From positions 343,474,459-343,538,458 of the forward strand of contig NC_077230.1 in the NCBI RefSeq assembly GCF_027887165.1: a stretch of DNA of 64,000 bases. Direction: 5' to 3'. The stretch's first letter is position 1; each line of letters begins with the position of its first letter. This document shows positions 1 to 11,589 of the stretch, in pieces. The notes beneath the pieces were generated by a model that did no database searches, was not told the DNA's origin, and worked only from the letters and a program-made list of their open reading frames with translations. Source of the stretch: Monodelphis domestica (lineage: Eukaryota > Chordata > Mammalia > Didelphimorphia > Didelphidae). Both the position numbers and the translations under genes were made by a program.

Positions 1-630
1 TCTTGACTTTCTACTGATTATTTGGGTGATCTGGGCTGTGGTTTCTCATTACTAAATGAGAGGCGTCATCTCTAAGGTCCCTTCTAGCTCTGACTTTCCA
101 TGTTCTAAGCTCCCTTACAGATCTAAAATTATATAATTCTAATTCTGGCACTTTTTGTTAAATATTTCCTATTCATCCCATATATATGTGCACCAATGGA
201 TGTTTATAACGATAGTAATGATGAGGTTAATGTTAATAACAATAGTTCACATTGACATATTGTGACATATTTACAGAATACTTTACATACATTATCTTAT
301 TGGAGCCCATTTATTAACTCATTCATTTTACTCAACAATCCAATAAATATTAAGCACTGTCCGAGGTGCTGGGGATACAAAGACAAAGAAGAAAAAGAAA
401 GTCTATGCCTTCAAAGAACTTACACTGTATGGGGACCATTCATAGATCTAAGTAAATTAAATTTATATAATTGAAGAAGCATTTATTAAGTGCTTACTTT
501 GTACCAAGTATTAGGGATACAAATACAAAAAACAAACTGATTATTTTAGGTCCTCAAGGTACTTTCATTCTAATGGAAGAAGTAACCTTCAAAACAGAGA
601 GACCAAAGAAAGGCATTTTTTTAGTTAAAA
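1..630. repeat. Old MIR/L2-type fragments
   Basis: Bases about 310-470 and 480-600 both carry the recurring L2-like text AAGCATTTATTAAGTGCTTA / GGGATACAAA...AAG, and 190-300 looks like a MIR in minus orientation. The short open frames here are not gene-like. Confidence 0.5.
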
Positions 631-631
631 T

Positions 632-1400
632 CTCTCATTATTTTTTATATTTTGTTTTTCTAATTACATGTAAAATGATTTTTAATATTCATTTTAAAAA
701 GTTTGCATTCCAAATCCTTTCTTTCCTTCTCTCCCCTCCTATCTCATTGAGAAGCAAGCAATTTGATATAGGTTTCATATATGCAATCACTCAAAACATA
801 TCCCCATATTAGTCATTCTTTGAAAGAAAACATAGAACTCCTCCAAAAATAGACTATGAAAAAAACTGTATGCTTCTATCTGCATTCAGACTGTATCAGT
901 TCTTTCTCTGTAGGTGATTAGCATTTTTCATCATAAGCCCTTCAGAATTGTCTTGGATCTTTGTATTTCTGAAAATAGTCAAGCTACTCACAGCTGATCA
1001 TCATACAACATTATAGTTACTCTGTACAATGTTTTTCTGGTTCTGCTCAGTTCACTTTGCATCAGTTCATATCTTTCCAGGTTTTTTCTGAAAGTATATT
1101 GCTTGTCATTCCTTATAGCACAAAAGCATTTCATCACAATTACAATCACATATCACAGCTTGTTCAACCATCACATACCACAACTTGTTCAACCATTTCC
1201 AAATTGATGCACATTCCATCTATTTCCAATTCTGTGACACCACGAAAAGAGCTGCTTTAAATAGAATTATGTGTGTGTATATCTCCTATTCTTTATTAAA
1301 AACTCTTTGGGATACAGACCTAGTATTCATTTTACTGGATCAAAGAGGACACATAGTTTTATAGCCCTTTGGGCATAGCTCCAAGTTGCACAAGAGGCAT
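632..1400 (-). repeat. Old L1 3' end, minus strand
   Basis: The plus strand carries the complement of an L1 ORF2 C-terminus and 3' UTR. Landmarks are TTCTGGTTCTGCTCA, TGCATCAGTTCATAT, TGTTCAACCATT and ATAGCCCTTTGGGCATAGCT. It is heavily diverged. Confidence 0.75.
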
Positions 1401-1479
1401 TTTGGCTGGAAAATTATAGGGACTGTGAGTGGAGCTGTAAGGGAGGAGAATGATAATTGACACACCCCACTAAGAAACC

Positions 1480-2564
1480 ATGATCATGGTTCATGGTTCC
1501 AGAACAGGTATAGGGATGGGGAGGGGAAGATAGAGAAGTGGGAAGGGAAGGATAAATATAGAGGAGGAACAAGGTGGCTTTCAAGGAGGAAGAAGGCCAG
1601 AGCACTGAGAAAGAGTAAATATAAATGGGAGGAGGGCACTCATAACTGGAGGAGTCAGAAGAAGCCTCATATCATATGGGAAGTGACCTTTGAGCTGAGC
1701 TTTGAGAGAAGCTAGGGATTCTATAAAGCAGGAGAGGAAGAGAGGGGGGCATTCCAGGCATGGAAGACAGATTACTCACAAGCACAAGTTGATGAAATGT
1801 TATGTATAGAACAGTTTGGCTAGGACATAGAGAGTGCACAACAGTTCTGGAAAGATAGTCCAGAGCTCTATTCTGAAGAACTGTAAAAACCAAAATAGAA
1901 GAATAGAAGTAGTTGGGAGCCATTGGAACTTCTTCAAAAGGAAGTGGTGACTTCTTGTCAGAGAGTTTTTCAGGGGAGTGACATGCTCAAATTGGACTTT
2001 AGGAATATCAATTTGGCAGCTATGTGGAAGATAGATTGGAGAGAGGCAAGACTTGAGGGAGTTCAATTAGGAGGCAATTGCACATAGTCAAGATGACAGA
2101 GGATGAGGGTCTGAACTAGGGTGATGGCTTTATGAATGCCAAAATGGCAATGGATAGGAGATGTGTTGTAGGAACAGAATCAATAAAACGTAACAACTTA
2201 TTGTATATGGAGAATGAGAGACTTAAGGATGTATCCAAAGGTGCAAGTTTGGGTTACTAAATTTTGGTACCCTCAACAGAAATAGAGAAGTTAAGGTGGG
2301 GAAGTTTTGGGAAACAGTAGTGCATTATGTTTTGGATATGTTGACTTTAAGGCACTGACCTAGAGGACCTTTAGTTAGAAATATTCACTGGGAAGTTGGT
2401 GAGCTGGAACTAAATCTCAGAAAAAAGAAACTGGAATTGTATATGAAGATTGGGTAGTCATTTGCAAAGAGATAATAGTTAAACCTATTGGAGTTAATGA
2501 GGTAACCAAGAGAGGGTGTAGAGAAAGGAGAGATCTGGATATAGAGTCCTTGGATATATCCACG
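1480..2564 (-). repeat. L2/CR1-group LINE fragment, minus strand
   Basis: The plus strand reads like the complement of an L2-type reverse transcriptase, with the order known from monotreme and marsupial L2 copies: GGGGCATTCCAGGC, GAGTGACATGCTCA, GATGAGGGTCTGAACTAGGG, then GAAGTTAAGG. It is interrupted at 2565 by a SINE and continues at about 2800-3330. Confidence 0.65.
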
Positions 2565-2795
2565 GGAGGTAGCTAGTTGGCTCTGTGAGTAGAATGTTGG
2601 TCCTGGAGTCCTGGAGGAAGACCTAAGTTCAAATCTGATCTCATGAGACCCTGGGCAACTAAGTCTCTTAACCCCTTTTTGCCTTAATTCATTGGAGAAG
2701 GAAATGGCAAACCATTCTGGGATCTTTGTCAAGAAAACTCCTTGGCCACAGAGGAGTCAAAAAGAGTCAGACAAGACTAATGACTGAACAAAAAC
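2565..2795 (+). repeat. Mar1-type SINE
   Basis: It has a tRNA-like head (GTAGCTAGTTGGCTCTGTGA), a middle with CTGGGCAACTAAGTC, and the tail AAAGAGTCAGACAAGACTAA followed by TGACTGAACAAAAACAA. This is the marsupial Mar1 layout. Confidence 0.75.
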
Positions 2796-2799
2796 AATG

Positions 2800-3330
2800 G
2801 GTATACCCACACATGAGAGATGAGACATAGATGATGATCTACTGAATAAAATCAAGAAGGGACTGCCATGCTGGGAGGAAAACCAGGAGAAAGAAGTCTC
2901 AGAAACAAACAAACATCTAGAGAGTAGTGTTATTGCTAGATCAAAGGGTATGCACAGTTTTATAGCCCTTTGGGCATAGCTCCAAATTACTCAAGAGTTA
3001 TTTTGTCAGGAAAATTATAGGGACTGAGATTGGGGCTGTAAGGGAGTAGATTGATGATTGATACACCCCACTAAGGTGACCAGTGATGCTGAATGCTAAG
3101 GAACAGTCAAGAAGACTGAGAATTGAGAAGATAACCTTGGAAAGAATACTTTCAGTTGAGTGATGCGGTGACAAGTTGAGTATCAAGGGTCAGAGAAATG
3201 AGAGGAGAGAAAATAGTGATTACTCTGGGAGTTTGGTGGAGAAAAGAAAGAAGCATGTGTTGACCTCTTGAGAGAATAACAGGGTCAAGAGGAGGGATTT
3301 TTTTAAAGGATGAGGGAGTTAGACATACTT
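2800..3330 (-). repeat. L2/CR1-group LINE fragment, continued, with L1 scrap
   Basis: It contains the text CACTAAGGTGACCAGTGATG...GGTCAGAGAAATGAGAG typical of L2 complements. Bases 2938-3074 duplicate 1338-1474 (see findings). Confidence 0.55.
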
Positions 3331-3339
3331 GGAAGCAGT

Positions 3340-3820
3340 TAGAAAGTTAACCAGAAGTTTCTTACAATAATTCTATAAGGTAGACAGGGAAAGTATTCAC
3401 TCTCATTTTATGGCCAAGGAAACTGAGGCTCAGAGAGTATAAGTGACTTTCTCATGATCACTAGCTAGTGAGTGTCTGAAGTGGGATTTGATCCCAGTTT
3501 ATATCATTCCAAATCCTTTGCTCTTTCTTTTATATCACAGTGGCCTCATATGATAATAATAATAGCTAGCATTTATAGAGCACTTACTATGTACCAGACA
3601 CTGATTTAAATGCTTTACAATTATCATCTCACTTGATCCTCACAGCAATTCTGGGAGGTAAGTGCTATTGTTATCCCCAATTTACAGATGAGGAAACTGA
3701 GGCATACAGGTTAAGTGATGCCCCTGGTAATATAGCTAAGTAAGTATATGAGACTGAATCTGAACTCAGTCTTCCTGAGTCTAAGCACAGTACTCAGTCC
3801 ATTGTGTCAGTCCTAAGGAC
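3340..3820 (-). repeat. Two MIR-type SINEs, minus strand
   Basis: Both carry the reverse MIR core: GAGGAAACTGAGGC / AAACTGAGGCTCAGAGAG, AAGTGACTT, and TTATCCCCAATTTACAGATG near 3677. The second runs about 3550-3815. Confidence 0.75.
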
Positions 3821-3877
3821 CAAGAAAAGGTTATATTTGGTAGCCTCTTTTTAAGGAGGCAAGTATATTCAACATTT

Positions 3878-4190
3878 TTAAAAATAGATTTTATTGATAT
3901 CACTTTTCCCATTACCTAAAAGCCCCCCTGTATCCCTCTCCCTCCTGTAGAGAGAGCCATCTCATCTAACAAAGAATTTTTTAAAAGGAATTAAAGAGAA
4001 TAAATCAGCAAAACCAAACATTACATAAAAAAATATGGCAATATATGCTACATTCCACCTCCATGGACCTGAACCTCCCTCTAAAAATATGAGAGGGAGA
4101 TGTTTTCTTATAGTTCTTCCTTGGAAGCTATGTTTGTTATTTCTAATTTTTGTGACATTCATCTTTCATTGTTGTGTGTGATTTTTTTTA
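3878..4190 (-). repeat. L1-type 3' end, minus strand
   Basis: TTTATTGATATCACTTTTCC, GAGAGAGCCATCTCATCTAA and CTTATAGTTCTTCCTTGG match in order the element at 52672-53420, so both belong to one old L1-like subfamily. Confidence 0.55.
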
Positions 4191-4437
4191 AGGAAGGCCG
4201 GTATCCCAAGTGGTTAAATTTTTTTAAAAAAGAGAATAAGGGGGGAATTTTTGGTTATCTGGGAATTCATCCATTTGGAAATGCCTCATGCTCTGACAGT
4301 GGCAGCTCAAGATAACCATTTCTGGACTTAGCAATTTTCACCAAATCTCAATCAGAAGAGACCTGAACTTCAAACTCCTTTAAACATTCCAACACGTGGC
4401 CAAACCAGCCTTTGTTTGAAAGCCTCCAGTGGGGGGG

Positions 4438-4692
4438 GATGAGCAGCTATGAGGTCCAATGGATAGAGCCCTGGAACTGGAGTCAGGAAGACTCATCTTC
4501 CTGAGTTCAAATCTGGCCTCAGACACTTATTACCTATGTGACCCTGAGGAAGTCACTTTCCCCTATTTGCCTCAGTTTCCTCATCTATAAAATAAGCTGG
4601 AGAACAAAATGATAAACCACTCTAGGGTCTATGCAAAAAAAAACACAATCAAAAGTAGTCACAAAGAGTCAGACACTAATGAAAAACAACTA
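4438..4692 (+). repeat. Mar1-type SINE
   Basis: A full-length-looking head-to-tail copy: GGATAGAGCCCTGGAACTGG, GAGTTCAAATCTGGCCTCAG, GCCTCAGTTTCCTCATCTAT, CACAAAGAGTCAGACACTAA, then GAAAAACAACTAAGC. Confidence 0.85.
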
Positions 4693-5875
4693 AGCAAAAG
4701 TGAGGGGAAGCCCACCACCTTCCAAGTCAGATTGTTCCCTTGAGACAGCTCCAATTGTTAGGAATTTTTTCTTGACATGAAACCTAAATCTTCCTCTCTT
4801 CAATTCCCATACCTTGCTCCTAGTTCTACCCTATGGAGCCAAGAAGAACAAGTCTAATCCTCCTTCAAAGCCTTTCCATCAAAATTATCTCCATTGCTGT
4901 TCCTATTAAAACAAGGATCCTAGGTTTTATTAGCCTCTTTACGCAGATGGAAATGTCTATTAACTCCTCCAATGCCTCATCATGAGGATGAAGGTATACT
5001 TGAATGCTGGAAAGTTCTGCCAACAGAATACAAGTTCTAGCAGATCCTACCAAGCAGGAAAGCCTTCAAGCACAAACCAGATGCCTGTCATCTCAGGATC
5101 AACTTACAGAAATTCTATAGATTCTTATCACTAGAGGGCTAGTGACCAGAGGAGAATTTTTTTTTAAGCCAGAACATCTTGTGAAGCCAAGATACATCCA
5201 TCTCTCTTTGATACTAAGAGGGACCACACTGAGGGAAAGATGGAACTTTTGGATTTCTGAAGGACACAAAGGAGCAAACAAGAATATAAACTCTTTGAAG
5301 TTAGAAGTTCTATATAGCCTGTGAATTCCTTTGTTCCCTACTGCTTATCAAGAGGCTTGCATTTAGTAGGCACTTAAATCCTTGTTGATGGAGAGAACTA
5401 AATATTTATGGAATGAAGTCGCTGATGAAACAGAGGCCTCAAAAAGCAAAGTGCCCTAAGGAAGATCTATAGAATGAATTGTAGAACTGGAACTAGAGCC
5501 CAGGTCTTCTAACTCCCAGACCAGGACTCTGCCCATTGTTTCATGAGGCCCTTTAATGCCTACTGACCTTTCGGGAACAATTAGAGATAGAACACTAAGA
5601 CCAATGCATACTGGACCAGTGGGAAAATTAAGGTAGGAAAAAATCCTTCAAAAATCCTTCAACTGGTCCCCTCTCAGCCTTCTCAGCTGTCCATTCTCCT
5701 TTCCTGGGCTACAACCTCCATCTTCTTATCTGCCAAACACATCCCCTCTTTGATTAGGAATTCACCTCCTCTAAGAAGCCTTCTCTGGTTTAATAGCCCT
5801 TCCGCATCTCACCACCATGCTATGGATTAAAAGCAAATACAAACAAAAATATGATAACAATACTAGATATGGAGT
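4693..5875. other. Old repeat debris, no gene recognised
   Basis: Bases 4730-4870 resemble an old dispersed repeat (CTTGACATGAAACCTAAATC...CCTAGTTCTACCCTATGGAG). The rest has fragments with L2 or MIR flavour. No open frame exceeds 62 codons. Confidence 0.4.
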
Positions 5876-6345
5876 CAAAAGACTGTAAGGGGAAATTTTA
5901 GGGTTGTGACTGAATCTAAATTTAATTGGTCGTCAGGGAATGTCCCAAATAAAATACCCAAGTCAGTTTGGAAATTTTTGGTGGTTTAGTTAATATAGAG
6001 GGAGGGAATTAAGGAGGAGAGAGGGAAGGGGTATAGGATTTCTCCCACCTGGCCTGTGCCAGGGGGAGTTCAAAGATTTCCACCATGAGGTCTTTTCAGA
6101 AGATTAGAGGCTTTCCTAAGAGGATAGTGTTTTGGAAGGTAAAGGAGAAAAGAATCAGCCTAAACTCCAAGAGAGCTTGGAGAAGATGCCTCACCTGAAC
6201 TAGGTTACTAAGCTTCCCCAGTAGTGTATCAAGGACTCACTGCCAAACCCGGACAATAGCTGTCACCATGCCAAGATGCTCAGCACGTTGTCGCCAGAGC
6301 CATCTCTCCGCAAAAAGAGGCCGAGAGAGGAAGTGACATTAAGTA
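5876..6345. other. Unassigned block, possibly a solo LTR-like fragment
   Basis: This stretch lacks the SINE and LINE landmarks around it. It has a more even base composition, including a rare CpG-bearing run near 6280-6330. The overall look is that of a fossil LTR, but no paired end repeats were confirmed. It could equally be unique DNA. Confidence 0.2.
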
Positions 6346-6404
6346 TATAGCCATATATATTTCCATAAGGAGGTAATGAGGGTTTTTTATTAGACCTACA
6401 TATT

Positions 6405-6800
6405 AGGATGACTATTTTGACAGATTATGAAGAATGGATTGGATAGAGGAAAGGCTGAAGGTTAGAAGACTAACTAGAGGGTCTTACAATAATCCAGGTT
6501 AGAGGAAAGGAGAGCCTGAACTAAAGTACAGGCTGTGTAAGTAGAAAAAAAAAGGGGGGGAGGATAAAAGAAATGTTTTAGATGTATATTAATGAGGAAG
6601 GATGGTTTAGGGGAAAATACGGAGTTCTGGTTTGGGAATGTTGAGTTTGAGATGTCCATGGGACAGCCAGATGGAGACCTATTCAGCAAGCAGATGGAAG
6701 TGATTATAATGAGAGAAATTAGAGCTAGATGTGTAGATTTGAAGGCTGTTTGCCAAGAGATGATGGCTAAGCTCCTGAGAGCTATGATTTTTCTTTAGTT
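6405..6800 (-). repeat. L2/CR1-group LINE fragment, minus strand
   Basis: The minus-strand frame 6689-6474 contains TLVQALLSSNLDYCKTL, recognisable as the L2 reverse-transcriptase motif usually read as ...ISRLDYCNSLL. It is broken elsewhere. Confidence 0.75.
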
Positions 6801-6814
6801 TCTTTAACTTAAAA

Positions 6815-7330
6815 TTTTTAAAAAATATTTATTTATTTATTACCAATTACATGTTATAACAAATTTCCACACAATTTCCCCCAAGTTATATAATCAAACT
6901 TATCTTCCTCCCTTCCTTCCCTTCTCTTTCTCAGTGCTGCCAGGCAATTTGATCTGGGTTATACATATATTATCACGTGAAACATTTTTATATTGTTCCA
7001 TTTTATAAGTGAGTAATCTTATAAAACCAAACCCCCCAAATATAAATATATATAAAACTATATAATATAAATATAGGTTAAAAACATAAACCCAAATAAA
7101 TAATTGAAAAATCACATGCTTTCATCTGTATTCTGACTTCAATAGTTCTTTCTCTAGAGGTGGATAACATTCTTTGCCATAAGTCCCTCAGAATTGTCCT
7201 GGATTATTGTACTGCCAATAATAGTTAAATCTATCACAGCTGGTCATTCCACAATACTGATGTTGCTGTGTACATTGTTTTCCTGGTTCTGCTTATTTCA
7301 CTCTGCATCAGTTCATGTTTCCCTGAGATG
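6815..7330 (-). repeat. Old L1 3' end, minus strand
   Basis: Landmarks are AATTACATGTTATAACAAAT, GATCTGGGTTATACATATAT, TTCTTTCTCTAGAGGTGGAT and CTGGTTCTGCTTATTTCACT. It has the same layout as the copy at 632-1400. Confidence 0.7.
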
Positions 7331-7479
7331 ATATGATTGCCAAAAAAGGATGTAAATAGAGAAGACCCAGGAAAGAATATTAGGGATGACTCACATTGAG
7401 TAGAAGGGAAAGGGGATGAAGCCAGGGGAAAAAAAGAAAGGGAATTTTCTGCTACATAAGAGAACCAAGTTAACAGGTA

Positions 7480-7710
7480 ATGTCAAGAAGCATCTATTAA
7501 GCACTTCCTTTGTGGCAGACTGATAAGTGCAGAAGATACAAATACAGAGGAGAAAGATAGTGCCAGTCCTCAAGAAGCTTATATTCCAATGAGAGAAAGC
7601 AACACCAAAAGGCAGCTAAAAAGGGAAAGAGGAAGAGAAAAAGGTACCTTAAAGGGATTGGTTTAAAATTTACCCAAGTGGGAATAGAGTTCTCTGTTCC
7701 ATTCAAAGGG
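7480..7710 (-). repeat. L2-related fragment
   Basis: It starts with AAGCATCTATTAAGCACTTC and continues with AGATACAAATACAGAGG and GTCCTCAAGAAGCTTATATT. This is the recurring text seen about ten times in the window. Confidence 0.6.
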
Positions 7711-7831
7711 AAGTGTCCCTTTCTATTATTTGGAAGACATTCTGGATATTAATTTTTCAGAATAGTCCCATTGATTCTTTGGGAAGAATGACCCAGGAAA
7801 GAATAGGATTTGCTACTCAATTCTTTTTTTT

Positions 7832-8001
7832 TAAGCTTTTATTTTCTGTCCAATAAGTCCCAAGACAGAATTGCAGTAAGGGATAGCCAAGTGAGGTTAA
7901 ATGACTTGTCTAGGTTCACACAGTTGGGAAGTATCTGAGGCTATATTTAAACCTAGGACTTTCAGGCCTGACTATCTATCCTCTGGGTCACCTTGTTGCC
8001 C
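7832..8001 (-). repeat. WSINE1-type SINE, minus strand, diverged
   Basis: It carries the complement of the SINE tail and body: CAGAATTGCAGTAAGGGATA, TTGTCTAGGTTCACACAGTT and GGGTCACCTTGTTGCCC. Confidence 0.65.
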
Positions 8002-8516
8002 TGTTACTCAGTTCTTGAACATTAATCTCAAACTATTTTTACATGTATTTTCTTTTTTAAGATTCCTATAAATGTTCCCTAGAATTGTTTCAGGCAAGAG
8101 GTATGTCAGAGGACATGGCGAGACTGGGTCGCTTTGGATATCTTTCTTCTCTCTGTCTCTATTTCTCTCTAAGATTAAATGAGATAATATTTGTAAAGCA
8201 CTTAGCACAGTGCGGTCCATAGTAAGCACTATAGAAAAGTTTATTCCCTCCCTCTAAGTCAGAAATGTCTTAGGTATTAGATAAGTTAAATTGAATGAAA
8301 TTGCTTCTGCCAGATATACCTAAAACAAAGCACAGTATTAATGTTTTTGCTTTTACAGTTAACCGTTCTGTGGCTCATATGTTGAAATCGAATAGAAGCC
8401 ACCATTGGGCTCAGTCATCAACAGGCTTCCATGGCAACTAAACGGAAGTGAGAAACCTCTTAACCATTCACAGGAAGTTTTTTCAGAGAAGAGCTGACCA
8501 GTTTAGTCTTGCTGAT
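8002..8516. other. No gene recognised
   Basis: A short L2 or MIR scrap lies at 8160-8235 (AGTAAGCAC near its end). The rest looks unique. It should be intronic or downstream DNA of the decayed MOGAT2-like copy. Confidence 0.3.
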
Positions 8517-8718
8517 TCATGAGTACGGCAAGAAAGACTTTCATCAGACCATGAAAATCTTGACCAAGTCTTTGAGTATCACAGTGTGAGGAATTTGTGC
8601 ATGTCTCTTCCTCTTTGCGTTGTAGCCTCCTTATGCATTGTATGTGATAGACTTTCCTTGTTTCTTTCTTGGCATTGGGTAGCAGATAATGGACGGCAGA
8701 TTTTCTAGGACTAGTAGC
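8517..8718 (-). pseudogene. Probable decayed MOGAT2-like exon 4 (tandem copy B)
   Basis: This lies downstream of the exon-3 relic on the same strand, where exon 4 would be expected. A CAG acceptor at 8721-8719 is followed by a frame reading ATSPRKSAVHYLLPNAKKE. MOGAT2 exon 4 reads [18 protein letters not shown]. The 3' end reads GLMKVFLAVLMN where the gene has [12 protein letters not shown]. The middle, including the GGAQEAL block, is unrecognisable. The stretch is about 27 nt longer than the parent exon, and the donor GT appears lost (AT). A 94-codon frame (8787-8503) happens to stay open across it, but nothing suggests it is expressed. The match is clearly weaker than for exon 3. Confidence 0.5.
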
Positions 8719-9680
8719 CTGCTTCAGAAGCAGGCACTTAATTGTTCCCAGTCCCTCCAAGAACCCTATGACTCTGTGGCTCTCCATCTAAAAATTTCCA
8801 GTTGGCAAAAACTGGTTATTTCCATCATTGTCCATTGGTGGCATGTTTCAATATCTACCAGTCTATTCTGTATTTAGGGATGTAAAGGCTTAAGTAGTGA
8901 CTAATTTTAGGACGAGTAGATCCTCCTTCATCAAGGGCTATGTGACAACAAGTTCACAAGGACTTTCCCAGAAACGCTTGACCTTGATCTCAAGAGATCC
9001 TTCTGGCCATGTTGGAGTGCTTGGCCAAAACTAGTCAATGGGATCCCCTCCTGAGGGACTGACAAGTGAACCTTTAGGAATGGGAAATAAGAGATGCCTC
9101 CCCTATGTCCAGAGAAAAATGGAATTCCCTGTTAGAGAGGTGAAACTAGAATTCGGTTTCTCTGAGTCAGTGAATTTTGAGGCTAGATCTTCTATTCAGG
9201 TGAGGTCAAGACCGAGTGTCCAATTTGGGGATTCTCAAAGTAGGGAACAATGTAGACAAAAGTTTCTGTCCCCGGAAAAGTTGGAATTAGAAATGTGACT
9301 TCCTGCACAGAATGATTTGGCTAAAATTTTTCAAAAGGATCCATTAATCTTTAAATCGAGTGCACTCAATATGTTTCTGGTTAAGAATGAATGTTGCTAG
9401 CAGTAGAAATGTTTGGGTTTCTGGTTATGCTGTTACCTATTCAGTAAAAAGCATTCATTCCTTTAACAGGATTTGAGGTGCTTTCACAGTGTCTTGCCAG
9501 TGACTCCAAAAGTGGAGGGGAAAAAATGTGGTTTTGCCCTTTGAAGTTTGGAAATTAAACTTCATCTGGTGCTTAAGAACCTCCTTGAAGTTTCTGCTAT
9601 CTAAATGTTCTCCTTTCCAAAGTGGAAAGGAAGCTTTTCAAAATTGCCTTGAGCAAATGAATTTCTTTTAAAAAGACAAA
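8719..9680. other. Unique-looking DNA within copy B, no gene recognised
   Basis: No repeat family was recognised over nearly 1 kb. A plus-strand frame at 9038-9298 (86 codons) has no recognisable motif. By position it corresponds to intron 3 of the duplicated MOGAT2 locus. Confidence 0.35.
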
Positions 9681-9687
9681 TAAAAGG

Positions 9688-9940
9688 GCCAGTTAGGTGA
9701 CTCCTTGGATTGAGAGCCAGCCTAGAGATAGAAGGCTTAAATCTGGCCTCAGACACTTCCTAGCTGTATGATCCTGGACTAGTAATTATATGAGTTTTTT
9801 TCATTCCCTCACCTTCCGTCTTAGAATTAATACTCTGTTTTGGTTCCAAGGCAGAAGAATTGTATGTGCTAGGCAATGGGGGTTAAATGACTAGTCAAAA
9901 AATCCCTCTGCAAAATGAAGATGCCCAACTCTAAGACCTG
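9688..9940. repeat. Head-to-head pair of partial WSINE1-type SINEs
   Basis: Bases 9688-9790 read in plus orientation (GCCAGTTAGGTGACTCCTTG, CTTCCTAGCTGTATGATCCT). Bases 9812-9940 carry the tail in the opposite orientation (TTGGTTCCAAGGCAGAAGAA, GGCAATGGGGGTTAAATGAC). Confidence 0.65.
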
Positions 9941-10286
9941 ACTTTTCCATTTATTATTTTTTTCTTCTTGGGAAAACAGTCTCTGCAAATAGATTTTCAT
10001 TCACTTAGGGAAGATTTTTCTCAGCATTTCCTGTATTAAAAAGTTTCATATTCATGAGAAAGTATAGAAACACTGGTTTTCTATCAGATTTGTTTGTTTT
10101 TTAATATAAAAGTGATATTTCTCTTGTTTCAGATATTTATTTAATGCACTTGAGCAAAAAGAGTTAGTGGTAATTCCAGTTAATTGGTGTTGCTGCAGAA
10201 GAAAATTTTGCTTGAAATTTTTTTCTAATAGCCCAACAATACTGACCTCATTTGCCAATATTGATAACCTAGCTCATTACGAAGAA

Positions 10287-10500
10287 GCAGCCAAGTGGTA
10301 CAGTGGATAGAATATTGTACTTAGAATCAGGAAGACCTGAGTTCAAATTTGGCTATAGGATTTAAAAGCTATAAGATTCTGGGCAAGTTACTTTAAAACT
10401 TTTTTTACCTTGGTTTTTTCATTTGAGAAATGTGGATAATAATATCATCTCCCTTACAGAACCATTATGAGAATCAAGTGAGGATACAAGTTCTTAAATT
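10287..10500 (+). repeat. MIR/CORE-type SINE
   Basis: It has head GTGGTACAGTGGATAGAATA, GAGTTCAAATTTGGC, GGGCAAGTTACTT, and a MIR-like tail GAACCATTATGAGAATCAAG. Confidence 0.7.
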
Positions 10501-11585
10501 GGAAATACCTTTTTACATGTAAAAATGAGAAACTCCAAGTAGACCTGAAAGTTTAAACTCTGATCATCTAAAAGGAAAGTTTTGCAATAAATTGAAGACA
10601 CATAAACAAATTATCCTAGTTTGCAAAAGAGATTCAATGGAGAAAAGGAGACCAAATATGAAAAAATTTGAATTATGATTTGAAAGCAATGAAGTATGAG
10701 GTTAAGAAGTTAGTGGTATTAGAAATTGTACCATCCAATACAAAGAGAAATAAAATTCAGAGATCTATGAGGATTAGTAATAGAACTAAGGATTTTTGTG
10801 TACAGTTTTTTGAAAAACTTAAAGTGGCATATAAATGCTAGTTATGGGTCTTTTTCTTTTTGCTATCATAATTTATTCAAATGGCAAATGAGCAACATAT
10901 TGTTGCTGCAGTTTTAGGATGAATTGAAGTTTGTCCAATTGCTACAGTAGATCTCAAAGGCTTATAATCAGATTGCTATTAACTGCCAATTGGCTACTAA
11001 AAGCCAAGATCCTCAATCCCGAGCCCCTATATTCTACTGTCAAAGACTTTTTGCTTCTTTGAAGTTTGGGGCTAAGGAACAGGGTGACTGTGCTAGTAAC
11101 CTCTCGTACGTCTAAAGAAGAGTATGTGCCGTTTAAGGGGGGAAAAGACATATAGTTATGTATCAATCATCTCCAGGACAAAAAAATGATACACTAAATT
11201 CTGATGATTATCTTTCAAAAGGAATTGTGAAAGATTTAACTAGTAATATGAAATATATTGCAAGGAACAACTAGAGAAGAGACAGCCTCTAATGTGATCG
11301 CCTCCTAGTAGAAGTGGTAGGAATATAGACAAAAATACGTTTTGGACAATGGTGAAACCCATATATGTATGGATTTACCCTCTTTACCCTGTAGAGGGTG
11401 GTACCCATGAAGAAGGGATCCAACATCTCAGGTTCCAGGTCAGCCAGCTGAGGGGAAAAACATCTCATTTAAGGGAGAATAAATGAAGTATCTCAAAGTA
11501 CATTTATGAGATTCTGGTGTCTCTCTGTGCATGTTGTAGAAGTTACCAGGGAGTAGTGGGAAGAGAATGGTGCTTGGAGTCAAGA
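10501..11585. other. No gene recognised
   Basis: A-T rich, diverged DNA with scattered short frames of under 70 codons on either strand, none with protein-like motifs. Nothing else is supported. Confidence 0.3.
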
Positions 11586-11589
11586 GATG

